Under the pieces are notes generated by a model. That model did no database searches and was not told the DNA's origin. It saw only the letters and a list, made by a program, of their open reading frames with translations. Position numbers and translations under genes: made by a program. A DNA stretch of 64,000 nt from Candidatus Nitrosopumilus sp. (GTDB taxonomy: Archaea > Thermoproteota > Nitrososphaeria > Nitrososphaerales > Nitrosopumilaceae). The stretch lies in NCBI GenBank assembly GCA_003331425.1, contig QOOS01000003.1:1-64000 (forward strand), given 5' to 3'. Of the stretch, positions 24,436 to 33,528 are shown piece by piece (positions within the stretch are counted from its first letter, which is position 1; the number at the start of each line of letters is the position of its first letter).

Positions 24436-24654
24436 TTGGGTTTTGAAAAAGATATTGAATCGTTAAAAATAGCATTAACAGAAACCGAATTCCGTATAAA
24501 AAAATTAGAAGAGCATAAAGAAATAATCAACAAATTACTCAGAGACAATAAAACTGAAGAGAGTTGGATTAATGAAACAAGAATAAGACTAGTACGAAAT
24601 ATAAGAAATTTACAAAAAAAGCGAGATATGATTTTTAGAGAACTAGAATCTTAA
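24436..24654 (+). CDS. small coiled-coil hypothetical protein (TTG start)
   Basis: ORF immediately downstream of the dehydrogenase. Confidence 0.5.
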   Translation: MGFEKDIESLKIALTETEFRIKKLEEHKEIINKLLRDNKTEESWINETRIRLVRNIRNLQKKRDMIFRELES

Positions 24655-25157
24655 GAAATTAATTCTAAGATTTTATCAACTGCCTCTTTTGCAGTATCAG
24701 CTCCAATGATTTTTACATTTTTTCGATGATCAACGTATCCGTCAATATACGGAGCAATAGCACTATCAAATCCTCGTATTGCAACCATGGGTTTTTTGCT
24801 CATATACGCAGCACATACTTCAGATAAAGTTCCAGAACCACCACCAACAATTATCACTCCATCTGCAGACAAGGCATTTAGAAAATCCCGCGTAAATCCC
24901 ATTCCAGAAGGAATTACAATATCACAAAATTCATTTGCAAATTTAGGATCGTCTTGAGGAATAATTCCCAGAGTTAAACCATTTTCATCTTTTGCGCCAT
25001 GAGAGCAGGAATTCATTACACCACCCAATCCACCAGTGATCAATAATGAACCGGATTTTGCAATCTCTTGACCAACTTCATATGCAATTTTTTCATGTTT
25101 AGGGGTACAACCAGTAGTATTATTTCCAATAACTAAGATCTGTTTTTTCTTTACCAT
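24651..25157 (-). CDS. LOG/TIGR00725-like Rossmann protein
   Basis: 'SGSLLITGGLGGVMNSCSHGAKDENGLTLGIIP', 'GVIIVGGGSGTLSEVCAAY'. Confidence 0.85.
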   Translation of the reverse strand: MVKKKQILVIGNNTTGCTPKHEKIAYEVGQEIAKSGSLLITGGLGGVMNSCSHGAKDENGLTLGIIPQDDPKFANEFCDIVIPSGMGFTRDFLNALSADGVIIVGGGSGTLSEVCAAYMSKKPMVAIRGFDSAIAPYIDGYVDHRKNVKIIGADTAKEAVDKILELIS

Positions 25158-25225
25158 GATAGATCTTATTGAAACGGTTTGAAAAAGGTTATCAGAGAAA
25201 AGGATATTAGTGAATTATTCAGATA

Positions 25226-25354
25226 ATGAGTATGAAAACACGATCAATGCCAGTATGTTTTAGTGAAAAACAATACAAAATGATTGAAGAATTTGCCAAG
25301 AAAAATGGAATGTTAAACGCAAGCCAAGCCCTTGAAAAAATCCTTAACAAATAG
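25226..25354 (+). CDS. 42-aa RHH/CopG-like small protein (absent from ORF track)
   Basis: MSMKTRSMPVCFSEKQYKMIEEFAKKNGMLNASQALEKILNK. Confidence 0.55.
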   Translation: MSMKTRSMPVCFSEKQYKMIEEFAKKNGMLNASQALEKILNK

Positions 25355-25452
25355 ATAGTTTTTCAAATTTTTAATTTATTTTATTTTTAAACACAATTAG
25401 CAACAGGCTTAATCAGTTGTTTACATTTAATAATTAATTATCTTGCAATAAA

Positions 25453-25872
25453 ATGATAAGCATGGGATTATTTAGTAAAAAAGCAACCAATTGTACAATT
25501 TGTAATAAAGAATTAACACATAGACACAAACCAAAAAAAGAATGGAATATCAAAGGCTCATTATGTGGAGATTGTCATTTTGATAAATCAAAAGAATACT
25601 ACGAAGGTAAAGTAAGACAACCATGTGTCAAGTGTGGAGTAACAGGTAAAATTACAGATTTATGGGAACCCAGGTGGCAATGGGACATGGAAGGATTACT
25701 ATGCAAAAACTGTTTTGACGAAAAAGAAAAAAGTCATGATCAAAAGAAAAATTTTTGTGCAGTATGTGAAACAAAAATGGGCCTAATTAGACACAATGCC
25801 AAAGGACATTGGAAAATAGAGGGTCAATTATGCAGAAAATGCTGGGACAAGAAAAAAGCAGAGTTTGGATAA
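25453..25872 (+). CDS. protein with three successive CxxC...CxxC zinc-ribbon units; ATG at 25462 probably the true start
   Basis: 'CTICNKELTHRHKPKKEWNIKGSLCGDC', 'CVKCGVTGKITDLWEPRWQWDMEGLLCKNC', 'CAVCETKMGLIRHNAKGHWKIEGQLCRKC'. Confidence 0.75.
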   Translation: MISMGLFSKKATNCTICNKELTHRHKPKKEWNIKGSLCGDCHFDKSKEYYEGKVRQPCVKCGVTGKITDLWEPRWQWDMEGLLCKNCFDEKEKSHDQKKNFCAVCETKMGLIRHNAKGHWKIEGQLCRKCWDKKKAEFG

Positions 25873-26071
25873 AGTGAATTTTTTTAAAAAACATTCATGC
25901 GATAAATGTGATAAAAAATTTTCAAAAGAAGAGGAATTGATGAATCATCAACAAATCATACACGGAAAAGATTTACAATATGATTGCAAAGAGTGTAACA
26001 AGAATTTTTCAAATATGGAAGATATGAGAACTCATTTGCAAAGAGAACACAGTTACAAAAAGGACAGATAA
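25865..26071 (+). CDS. two-finger C2H2 zinc-finger protein
   Basis: 'CDKCDKKFSKEEELMNHQQIIH' and 'CKECNKNFSNMEDMRTHLQREH'. Confidence 0.82.
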   Translation: MDKVNFFKKHSCDKCDKKFSKEEELMNHQQIIHGKDLQYDCKECNKNFSNMEDMRTHLQREHSYKKDR

Positions 26072-26278
26072 TTAAATTGCTTTTACAGTTTTAACTACTG
26101 GGGGTCTAACTTTGGTAAAGACTCTGAATCCACAAATACATTTGATTTCAGGTAAACGAGATAATTCAGTGTTTGAAACAATTGTTCCACATCTTAAGCA
26201 TGCATAATTTACTTCAAAGGTCTCAACAGGAGTTTCTTCGATTTCTTCAGTTATTTCTTCAGCCATATTTATCATCAT
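26072..26278 (-). CDS. rpoP: RNA polymerase subunit P (Rpb12-like)
   Basis: 'YACLRCGTIVSNTELSRLPEIKCICGFRVFTKVRP'. Confidence 0.85.
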   Translation of the reverse strand: MMINMAEEITEEIEETPVETFEVNYACLRCGTIVSNTELSRLPEIKCICGFRVFTKVRPPVVKTVKAI

Positions 26279-26305
26279 TAATTTCTATAATTTAAGGATA
26301 CCAAA

Positions 26306-26614
26306 TTAAGTCAAAGATAATTCAATATAGACATCATCAGGAATTTTTAGTCTCATTAGTTGTCTAATTGCTTTATCATCTGCGTTGATATTGATTATTC
26401 TTCTATGCATTCGCATTTCCCATTTTTCATAAGTTTCAGTTCCACTGCCACAAGGAGATTTTCTTGTAGCAACATGGAGTCTTTTAACAGGAAGTGGAGT
26501 TGGGCCTTTGACTTTAACACCAGTTTTTTTACCAATACCCATGATCTCATTACAAACATCACCCAATTTAGGGAGACTTGTAGAAGTGAGTTTAACACGG
26601 GCGGTTTGTGTCAT
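26306..26614 (-). CDS. rps10: 30S ribosomal protein S10
   Basis: 'ARVKLTSTSLPKLGDVCNEI', 'GPTPLPVKRL', 'EMRMHRRIININADDKAIRQLMRL'. Confidence 0.96.
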   Translation of the reverse strand: MTQTARVKLTSTSLPKLGDVCNEIMGIGKKTGVKVKGPTPLPVKRLHVATRKSPCGSGTETYEKWEMRMHRRIININADDKAIRQLMRLKIPDDVYIELSLT

Positions 26615-26623
26615 AAAAAACGC

Positions 26624-27922
26624 CTATGGTTTGTACTCTTCAGTAATTTCCTTAACAATACCTGCTGCGATTGTTGCACCCATATCTCTGAGAGCGAATC
26701 TACCCATTTCTGGGAATTCATTGAATGTCTCAATACAGGTTGGTCTTACTGGTCTAATCTTAACAATTGCGGCATCACCAACTTTAAGGAATTTTGGATT
26801 CTCTTCTTCAACGGCACCAGTTGCTGGGTTAATTTTTTGAAGGAACTCAGTAACAGTTGCTGCAACTTGTGTAGTGTGTGCGTGCATAACTGGAGTATAA
26901 CCAGGTGCAATTGCTGTTGGATGGTGAATTACAATAATTTGGGCTTTGAATTCTTTTGCTACATTTGGTGGAGCATCAGGAGTACCAAGAACATCTCCTC
27001 TCTTGATATCTTTCTTTTCAATACCTCTAAGGTTGAAACCAATGTTATCACCTGCTTCTGCAGTTGGCATTTCAGTGTGGTGAGTTTCAATTGATTTGAT
27101 TTCACCTAATGCACCAGAAGGCATTACAATGATTTTTTGTCCTGCTTTCATAATACCAGTCTCAACTCTACCTACAGGTACAGTTCCGACACCAGTAATG
27201 GTATAAACGTCTTGAATTGGAGTTCTTAATGGTTTACCAGTTGGTTTTTCCTCTACTGTTAAATCATCAAATGATTCTAGTAGTGTTTTTCCGGAATACC
27301 ATGACATGTTCTCAGATTTCTTAACTAAGTTATCACCTTTCCATCCAGAAACTGGAATGAATGGTACGTCGTCAATTTTGTAACCAACAGATCTTACTAA
27401 TTTTTCACCTTTCTCTTTTGCTGCTTTAAAGGCGTCTTCTTTGTATTCTACTGCATCCATCTTATTGATTGCTACAATAATCTGTTTTACACCTAATGTT
27501 TTAAGCAAGAATGCGTGTTCTCTTGCTTGTCCACCAGCTGCAGTTGCAGTATCAGTTTCACCTTCTTTAGCTGAAAGTACTAAGACAGCGGCATCTGCTT
27601 CAGAAGCGCCAGTAATCATATTTTTAATGAAGTCCCTGTGACCAGGTGCATCAATTAAAGTAAAGAAGAATTTGCTTGACTCAAATTTTTGGAATGCTAA
27701 GTCGATAGTAATTCCTCTTTCTCTTTCATCTTTAATGTTATCCATAACCCATGCATACTTGAAAGTATCACCTTTTCCGGTCTTCTCGGATTCGGCTCCG
27801 TGTGCTGCAATGGTTCTCTCATCAACAACTCCTAGATCCATTAAGAAATGACCCATAGTTGTGGATTTACCGTTATCAATATGACCTGTTACAATCATGT
27901 TTAAGTGTGGTTTATCTGCCAT
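26624..27922 (-). CDS. tuf: translation elongation factor EF-1alpha
   Basis: 'GHIDNGKSTTMGHFL', 'DAPGHRDFIKNMITG', 'NKMD'. Confidence 0.98.
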   Translation of the reverse strand: MADKPHLNMIVTGHIDNGKSTTMGHFLMDLGVVDERTIAAHGAESEKTGKGDTFKYAWVMDNIKDERERGITIDLAFQKFESSKFFFTLIDAPGHRDFIKNMITGASEADAAVLVLSAKEGETDTATAAGGQAREHAFLLKTLGVKQIIVAINKMDAVEYKEDAFKAAKEKGEKLVRSVGYKIDDVPFIPVSGWKGDNLVKKSENMSWYSGKTLLESFDDLTVEEKPTGKPLRTPIQDVYTITGVGTVPVGRVETGIMKAGQKIIVMPSGALGEIKSIETHHTEMPTAEAGDNIGFNLRGIEKKDIKRGDVLGTPDAPPNVAKEFKAQIIVIHHPTAIAPGYTPVMHAHTTQVAATVTEFLQKINPATGAVEEENPKFLKVGDAAIVKIRPVRPTCIETFNEFPEMGRFALRDMGATIAAGIVKEITEEYKP

Positions 27923-28052
27923 AACGAATTCGTTGTCGAGGGGATATATTACTGTAATGAATTATTTTCAAAAAAAATTATTTTTTTTTGTAATATTTGG
28001 TTTTTGAGACTTTACTAAAAGCACATAAATCAAAGAAGAAAAAATCAGTATT

Positions 28053-29189
28053 ATGAAAATTACAGTTTCAGTTATCAAAGCAGATGTCGGAGGGATCGGA
28101 GGACATACAAAACCTAGTGACGGCCTAATCAAAGCAATTAGAGATACCGTTGAGAATTCAGGAGATTTACTAATAGATCATTATATCGGTTATTGTGGTG
28201 ATGACACTCACATTGTAATGTCACATACACATGGAGTTGATAATGAAAAAATTCACAAATTAGCATGGGATGCATTTATGGCAGGAACAGAAGTTGCCAA
28301 AAAAGAAGGTCTCTATGGTGCAGGTCAAGACTTACTCAAAGATTCTTTTTCAGGTAATGTCAAAGGAATGGGTCCAGGAGTTGCAGAAATGGAATTCGAA
28401 GAAAGACCAAATGAAGCATTCACAGTTTTTGCAGCAGATAAAACAGAACCAGGTGCATTCAATTATCCAATCTACAGAATGTTTGTAGATACACTAAGTA
28501 ATACAGCATTAATTGTAAACAAAAGTCTTGCAAGTGGAGTAAAGTTCAACATCATGGATGTAGAAAAAGCACAAATTGCAGAATTACAATTATGGGAAGA
28601 CAAACCAACAATTGAAGCTGCATTAATGTATCCAGGAAGATATGTTGTTGATTCTGTTTACACTAGAGATGGAGAACCAATCCTAGACGCATCAACAGAC
28701 AGACTTCACAATATTGCAGGAACATATGTTGGAAAAGATGATCCAATTTGTTTAGTTAGAACACAAAAGAATTTCCCAGCAACTGAAGAAGTTGGAAGCA
28801 TGTTTAACAATCCACACTATGTTGCAGGTAATACTAGAGGAAGTCACAACATGCCACTTATGCCAGTGAAATTAAATTCAGCTGCATCAATTAACTTCTG
28901 CATTCCAATTGTAGAGGCACTAGTATTCAGTATGCATAATGGAAAATTCACAGGACCATTTGACGGATTCTCAACACCAGATTGGGATTACATTAGAGAA
29001 ATTGCTACAAAGAAAGCAATGGCAATTAGAAGTCAAGGATTCATTCATCCTGCAACACTAGTTCCATCAGAATTAGAATATGCTGAAGGATATAGAGCAA
29101 GAATGGATATTCTCGAAACTAAAATGAAACCAATGGAAGATGAACCATCAATTTCAGATAGAAAAGAAAATTACGAAGATCCAGATTAG
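28053..29189 (+). CDS. fbp: archaeal fructose-1,6-bisphosphate aldolase/phosphatase
   Basis: 'MKITVSVIKADVGGIGGHTKPS', 'MSHTHGVDN', 'GFSTPDWDYIREIA'. Confidence 0.95.
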   Translation: MKITVSVIKADVGGIGGHTKPSDGLIKAIRDTVENSGDLLIDHYIGYCGDDTHIVMSHTHGVDNEKIHKLAWDAFMAGTEVAKKEGLYGAGQDLLKDSFSGNVKGMGPGVAEMEFEERPNEAFTVFAADKTEPGAFNYPIYRMFVDTLSNTALIVNKSLASGVKFNIMDVEKAQIAELQLWEDKPTIEAALMYPGRYVVDSVYTRDGEPILDASTDRLHNIAGTYVGKDDPICLVRTQKNFPATEEVGSMFNNPHYVAGNTRGSHNMPLMPVKLNSAASINFCIPIVEALVFSMHNGKFTGPFDGFSTPDWDYIREIATKKAMAIRSQGFIHPATLVPSELEYAEGYRARMDILETKMKPMEDEPSISDRKENYEDPD

Positions 29190-29255
29190 GGATCATTCTT
29201 AATTTCATCATATTGCGAAATAGTTAAATGAAAAAAAGTAGTAATCTAACAGGGT

Positions 29256-29666
29256 ATGATTGCCTTTCAAAAAATCTTTGATTGGAAAACGTATATTTTC
29301 ACAGTGTTAGCAGTAGTATCATTTTCTAGTTTTATTGCAGTATTATTTGGACAAACAATACCAGGAGTAATACTCACATTTTTCAAAGTAGCTGGAGAAT
29401 ATGTAATTCTAGGAACAGTCTTGATTTTTGCATTTTCATGGTTTTTACGTGCAAGACCACACAATCGTCCAAAAAGTTACAGAGTAGTTCCAATAGATGT
29501 ATTTGGAGAACAAAGTGTTATTGAAGAAATAAGAACAGAATTCAAAACACATGATGTAGCATGGAGTTTCATGAAACAATACAAGAAAACATATCCATTG
29601 CACAATTTTGCATTAGTTTCAGATGTAAAGGATTCCAATAAACCAACAATTTTCAGATACATCTAG
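29256..29666 (+). CDS. membrane protein, hypothetical
   Basis: two TM segments then a soluble C-terminus. Confidence 0.7.
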   Translation: MIAFQKIFDWKTYIFTVLAVVSFSSFIAVLFGQTIPGVILTFFKVAGEYVILGTVLIFAFSWFLRARPHNRPKSYRVVPIDVFGEQSVIEEIRTEFKTHDVAWSFMKQYKKTYPLHNFALVSDVKDSNKPTIFRYI

Positions 29667-29703
29667 ATTCAAACTTTTATTCAGGATTAGTTAGAAACAG
29701 ATT

Positions 29704-31470
29704 ATGGAATATTCTATTTTAGCTGATTCTTTTGAAAAAATGGAGTCAACAAGAAAAAGATTAGAGTTAACACAGATGCTAGTAGAATTATTTGAAAAAA
29801 CACCACAAGAGGTAATTTCAAAAATAGTTTATCTCATTCAAGGAAAATTAAGACCAGACTTTGAAGGAATTGAATTAGGAGTTGCAGAAAAATTAGCAAT
29901 CAGAGCAGTTTCTAAATCATCTGGTATTGCAATTAAAAAAATTGAAGACGAATATACAAAAGGAGGAGATTTAGGGCATGCTGCAGCTGTAATTTTAGAG
30001 CAAAAAACACAAACAACATTTCTTGTTGAAAATATCACAGTTGAAAGAGTGTATGAAACCTTATTCAAAATTGCAAAATTAGAAGGGTCAAGATCTCAAG
30101 ATATGAAAATAAAATATATCTCAAGTTTGTTAAATGATGCAAATCCATTAGAGGCAAGTTTCATTTTGAAGATTTTATTGGGCACCCTAAGATTGGGCAT
30201 AGCAGAAAATACAGTAATGGATGCATTGGCAATTGCATATTCTGGAAATAAAGAAAATAGAAAATTATTACAAAACGCATACAATGTTTCAAGTGATTTA
30301 GGAAAAGTAGCAGAGACAATTGCATTAGAAGGAATTCAAGGAATTGAAAAATTTAAAGTGAATTTGTTTAATCCAATTCGTCCAATGCTTGCAGACAGAG
30401 TGAAAAGTGAAAAAGAAGTAATTGAAAAAATGGGAGAAGAATTTGCAATAGAATACAAATTAGACGGAGAAAGAGTTCAACTTCACATTGAAGGAGATAA
30501 AATAGAATTATTCTCAAGAAGTTTAGAAAAAATTTCAAGTTACTACCCAGACATAATTGAAAAAATTCCAAAGATGATAAAAGCAGAAGATGCAATTATG
30601 GAAGCAGAGATTGTAGCAATTAATGAAAATACAGGAGCTTTTTTACCATTTCAAGAATTAATGCATAGAAGAAGAAAATATAAAATTGAAAAAGCAGTTT
30701 CAGAATATCCAATTACAGTAAATTTTTTTGATTTACTTTATTGTAACGGAAAAGATTGTACAGATTTGAATTACATTGAAAGAAGAAGAAAATTAGAAAA
30801 CATTGTTCAAGAAAATGAATTTGCAAAATTTATTCCAATGACTTTAGCAAAAAATGAAAATGAAATTGAAGAATTTTTTGAAAACAGCATTAATGCAGGA
30901 AGTGAAGGATTGATGTTAAAGATGCTAGACAAACCATATCAAGCAGGTTCAAGAGGAAGTCACTGGTTGAAATTAAAAAGAGAATATAGAAATGAATTAG
31001 GAGACAGTTTAGATCTTGTAGTTGTGGGAGGATTTTTTGGAAAAGGAAGAAGAACAGGCAGTTATGGAACATTATTGCTTTCAACATATGATGAGAATAC
31101 AGATACATTTCCAAGCATATGTAAAGTTGGAACAGGGTTTACGGATGAAAGTTTAGATCAATTATATCAAATTCTTAATCCAAAAACCACCATCAAAAAA
31201 AATCCTAGGATCAATAGTGAAATGGATGCAGATGTATGGTTTGAACCAGAATTGGTTATCGAAATTGTAGCATCAGAAATTACATTGAGTCCAATTCACA
31301 AAGTTGCACGTGATGAAATAAGAAAAGATACAGGACTAGCACTGAGATTTCCAAAATTTACAGGAAAAATTAGAGTAGAAAAAATGGCAGAAGATGCATC
31401 AACAGATGATGAAGTAATTTCACTATACAAAGGGCAGAATAAAGCTGCACATGATAAAAATTTAATCTAA
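29704..31470 (+). CDS. lig: ATP-dependent DNA ligase
   Basis: 'EYKLDGERVQLH' (KLDG motif), 'EGLMLKMLDKPYQAGSRGSHWLKLKREY'. Confidence 0.97.
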   Translation: MEYSILADSFEKMESTRKRLELTQMLVELFEKTPQEVISKIVYLIQGKLRPDFEGIELGVAEKLAIRAVSKSSGIAIKKIEDEYTKGGDLGHAAAVILEQKTQTTFLVENITVERVYETLFKIAKLEGSRSQDMKIKYISSLLNDANPLEASFILKILLGTLRLGIAENTVMDALAIAYSGNKENRKLLQNAYNVSSDLGKVAETIALEGIQGIEKFKVNLFNPIRPMLADRVKSEKEVIEKMGEEFAIEYKLDGERVQLHIEGDKIELFSRSLEKISSYYPDIIEKIPKMIKAEDAIMEAEIVAINENTGAFLPFQELMHRRRKYKIEKAVSEYPITVNFFDLLYCNGKDCTDLNYIERRRKLENIVQENEFAKFIPMTLAKNENEIEEFFENSINAGSEGLMLKMLDKPYQAGSRGSHWLKLKREYRNELGDSLDLVVVGGFFGKGRRTGSYGTLLLSTYDENTDTFPSICKVGTGFTDESLDQLYQILNPKTTIKKNPRINSEMDADVWFEPELVIEIVASEITLSPIHKVARDEIRKDTGLALRFPKFTGKIRVEKMAEDASTDDEVISLYKGQNKAAHDKNLI

Positions 31471-31535
31471 TACGCTCAAAAAATATCAAAAACCATAGAG
31501 GATTTAAATTACCAACAGGCATCTGACTTTATGTT

Positions 31536-32189
31536 ATGTATAGTGGAGAGCTTGAAGTTCAAGCAAAAAGAAAGGCAATAGCAGTTTTACAAGATGAGAT
31601 CAACAGAATTCTAAATGCATCAAGAGAACTTGCAACACTAACAGAAGCCCTAATGAAAAAAGACAAAAAAGCAATTAAAAACACATTAGAGCAAATCTCA
31701 ACAATTGAAGAAGAAGTAGAGAACCTAAGAAGAAAAATTACACGTGAAGTTGCAGATGTTGGAGGATTAATCATGAATAGAGAAAATCTTCTAAACACAG
31801 CTTATACGATGGATGAGATTGCAGGATACATCACAGGTATTGCATTCAAACTTTCTAATGTAAAAATTACTACATTGAAAAGTTCAAAACTTGATAAAGA
31901 TATCACAGAACTAATCTCATTAGTAGTAGATGAAGTCTACAAACTAAATGAAATCATTAGAAGTCTCAATACAAACACTGCCAATGCAATAGAATTGGCT
32001 CAAGAAACTCAAACAATTGAAAGAGAAATAGACATCAAATATAGAGATGCAACAATTAAACTTCTCAACGAAGTTAAAGATCCAAAAGAATTGTTGTTAA
32101 TCAAAGATGTAATTGAAGGAATTGAGGAAATGTCTGACAAATGTCAGAGAGTTTCAGACTCATTCATACTGCTAGCATTAAGCCTATAA
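31536..32189 (+). CDS. DUF47/PhoU-like protein
   Basis: all-helical pattern with E/D-rich PhoU-like segments. Confidence 0.7.
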   Translation: MYSGELEVQAKRKAIAVLQDEINRILNASRELATLTEALMKKDKKAIKNTLEQISTIEEEVENLRRKITREVADVGGLIMNRENLLNTAYTMDEIAGYITGIAFKLSNVKITTLKSSKLDKDITELISLVVDEVYKLNEIIRSLNTNTANAIELAQETQTIEREIDIKYRDATIKLLNEVKDPKELLLIKDVIEGIEEMSDKCQRVSDSFILLALSL

Positions 32190-32282
32190 TCAAAAAAAAT
32201 TAAAATTTCTATTTTATTTTTAAATTAATTAACCTTAGTTGTAAAGTATAGAATTCATATACATTGAATATTCAATAATAAT

Positions 32283-32819
32283 ATGAAAAGTGAATTAATA
32301 GAAAATAGAATTATCGTATGGAATATTGAAGATTCAAAGAAACTTTTCAGTGAAGGATATTATGGAAAACCAATAGGAATGCCTAAACCAAAAATTGAAG
32401 AGATTGATGTTCCATTAATTTTAGATTTAATTGAAGGATATTACTTGTTAGAAATGAAAAAAATTACCATCACCAAATTAAAACAAAAAATCAAAACAAA
32501 TGAAATGATTGAAATTTGTAAAAAAGAAGTACATGATTTTGAAAAAAAGTATATCGTATACAAAAATTTTAGAGATAAAGGATACATAATTAATCCAGGA
32601 ATTAAATTTGGATGTGATTTTGCAGTATATGAAAAAGGTCCAGGAATTGATCATGCGCCATTTTTAATTCAGGTGTATAACAGAAATGAGCCAATAACAT
32701 CCACAGGAATTGTTCTTGCAGGACGATTAGCTACAACAGTTAGAAAACAATTCATTTTAGCTATTCCAAAAGGAAAGGATAAAGTAGATTTTCTCGCACT
32801 AGATTGGTGGAAAGCTTAA
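32283..32819 (+). CDS. endA: tRNA-splicing endonuclease
   Basis: 'YKNFRDKGYIINPGIKFGCDFAVYEKGPGIDHAPFLIQV' catalytic Tyr/His region. Confidence 0.94.
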   Translation: MKSELIENRIIVWNIEDSKKLFSEGYYGKPIGMPKPKIEEIDVPLILDLIEGYYLLEMKKITITKLKQKIKTNEMIEICKKEVHDFEKKYIVYKNFRDKGYIINPGIKFGCDFAVYEKGPGIDHAPFLIQVYNRNEPITSTGIVLAGRLATTVRKQFILAIPKGKDKVDFLALDWWKA

Positions 32820-33193
32820 ACAGATTTAATGTGACCTGCAATGCGGTCATAAATTTCAAATAATTCTTTGGTGATACCAAATGAAATATGATTATCCCAT
32901 TTACCACGAATTCGAATTGCAGTATCTGTAGGTTCAACATAGATTGTTGCATCCTTTATGGTTTGTTTTGCAATCATTTCATTTAATTCAGAATCAGAAT
33001 TCAACTTAGTGGCCAAATCACCATATCCGTTCCATTCTACTTTAGTAATTACTTTGGAACCAAAATGACCTTTAGTCTTCAAAGATGTCTTTGCAGTATA
33101 ATTGATACCAGAGGAACCAGCGTTTTTTCTTACAATAAATTGTGCTTGAAATCTATCTAAGGCGCCCCAAGGAAGTGGATTTGGATCTTGCAT
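32816..33193 (-). CDS. hypothetical protein
   Basis: ORF, overlaps the endA stop by 4 nt. Confidence 0.65.
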   Translation of the reverse strand: MQDPNPLPWGALDRFQAQFIVRKNAGSSGINYTAKTSLKTKGHFGSKVITKVEWNGYGDLATKLNSDSELNEMIAKQTIKDATIYVEPTDTAIRIRGKWDNHISFGITKELFEIYDRIAGHIKSV

Positions 33194-33195
33194 AA

Positions 33196-33432
33196 TTATC
33201 CCTTTTGAATTATTTGTACGACGTCAATATTTGAATTTTTAATTTCAATACATCCCTTATTTGTAACCATTCTAGGAGTTTGAGAAAAATATCTACTATA
33301 GTAATCATCATTTTCAACTTCATCAGTTGCAATTTCTTTAGATTCAGAATCTACACCGATCTCTTTTAGCATATCACTAAATTTTTCAGGCCATGTCTGG
33401 TTAATGAAAGTGTCAGATTCTGTATCATGCAT
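33196..33432 (-). CDS. hypothetical protein (start moved to 33432)
   Basis: from MHDTESDTF; upstream part of the tracked ORF overlaps the divergent SDR gene. Confidence 0.55.
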   Translation of the reverse strand: MHDTESDTFINQTWPEKFSDMLKEIGVDSESKEIATDEVENDDYYSRYFSQTPRMVTNKGCIEIKNSNIDVVQIIQKG

Positions 33433-33528
33433 AAAAAAACTCTGAACATACCCACAAATAAAGATATCAAGAAAAAAGCCATAGAGATCAATCCAAATAA
33501 ATATGCAAAAGTTTTTTATTTTTTTAAC

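Noticed and set aside
26360-27094. 244-aa plus-strand ORF and 26395, 26508, 27441 ORFs
   Set aside because: Antisense to rps10 and EF-1alpha; Cys/Ser/Asn-rich implausible translations
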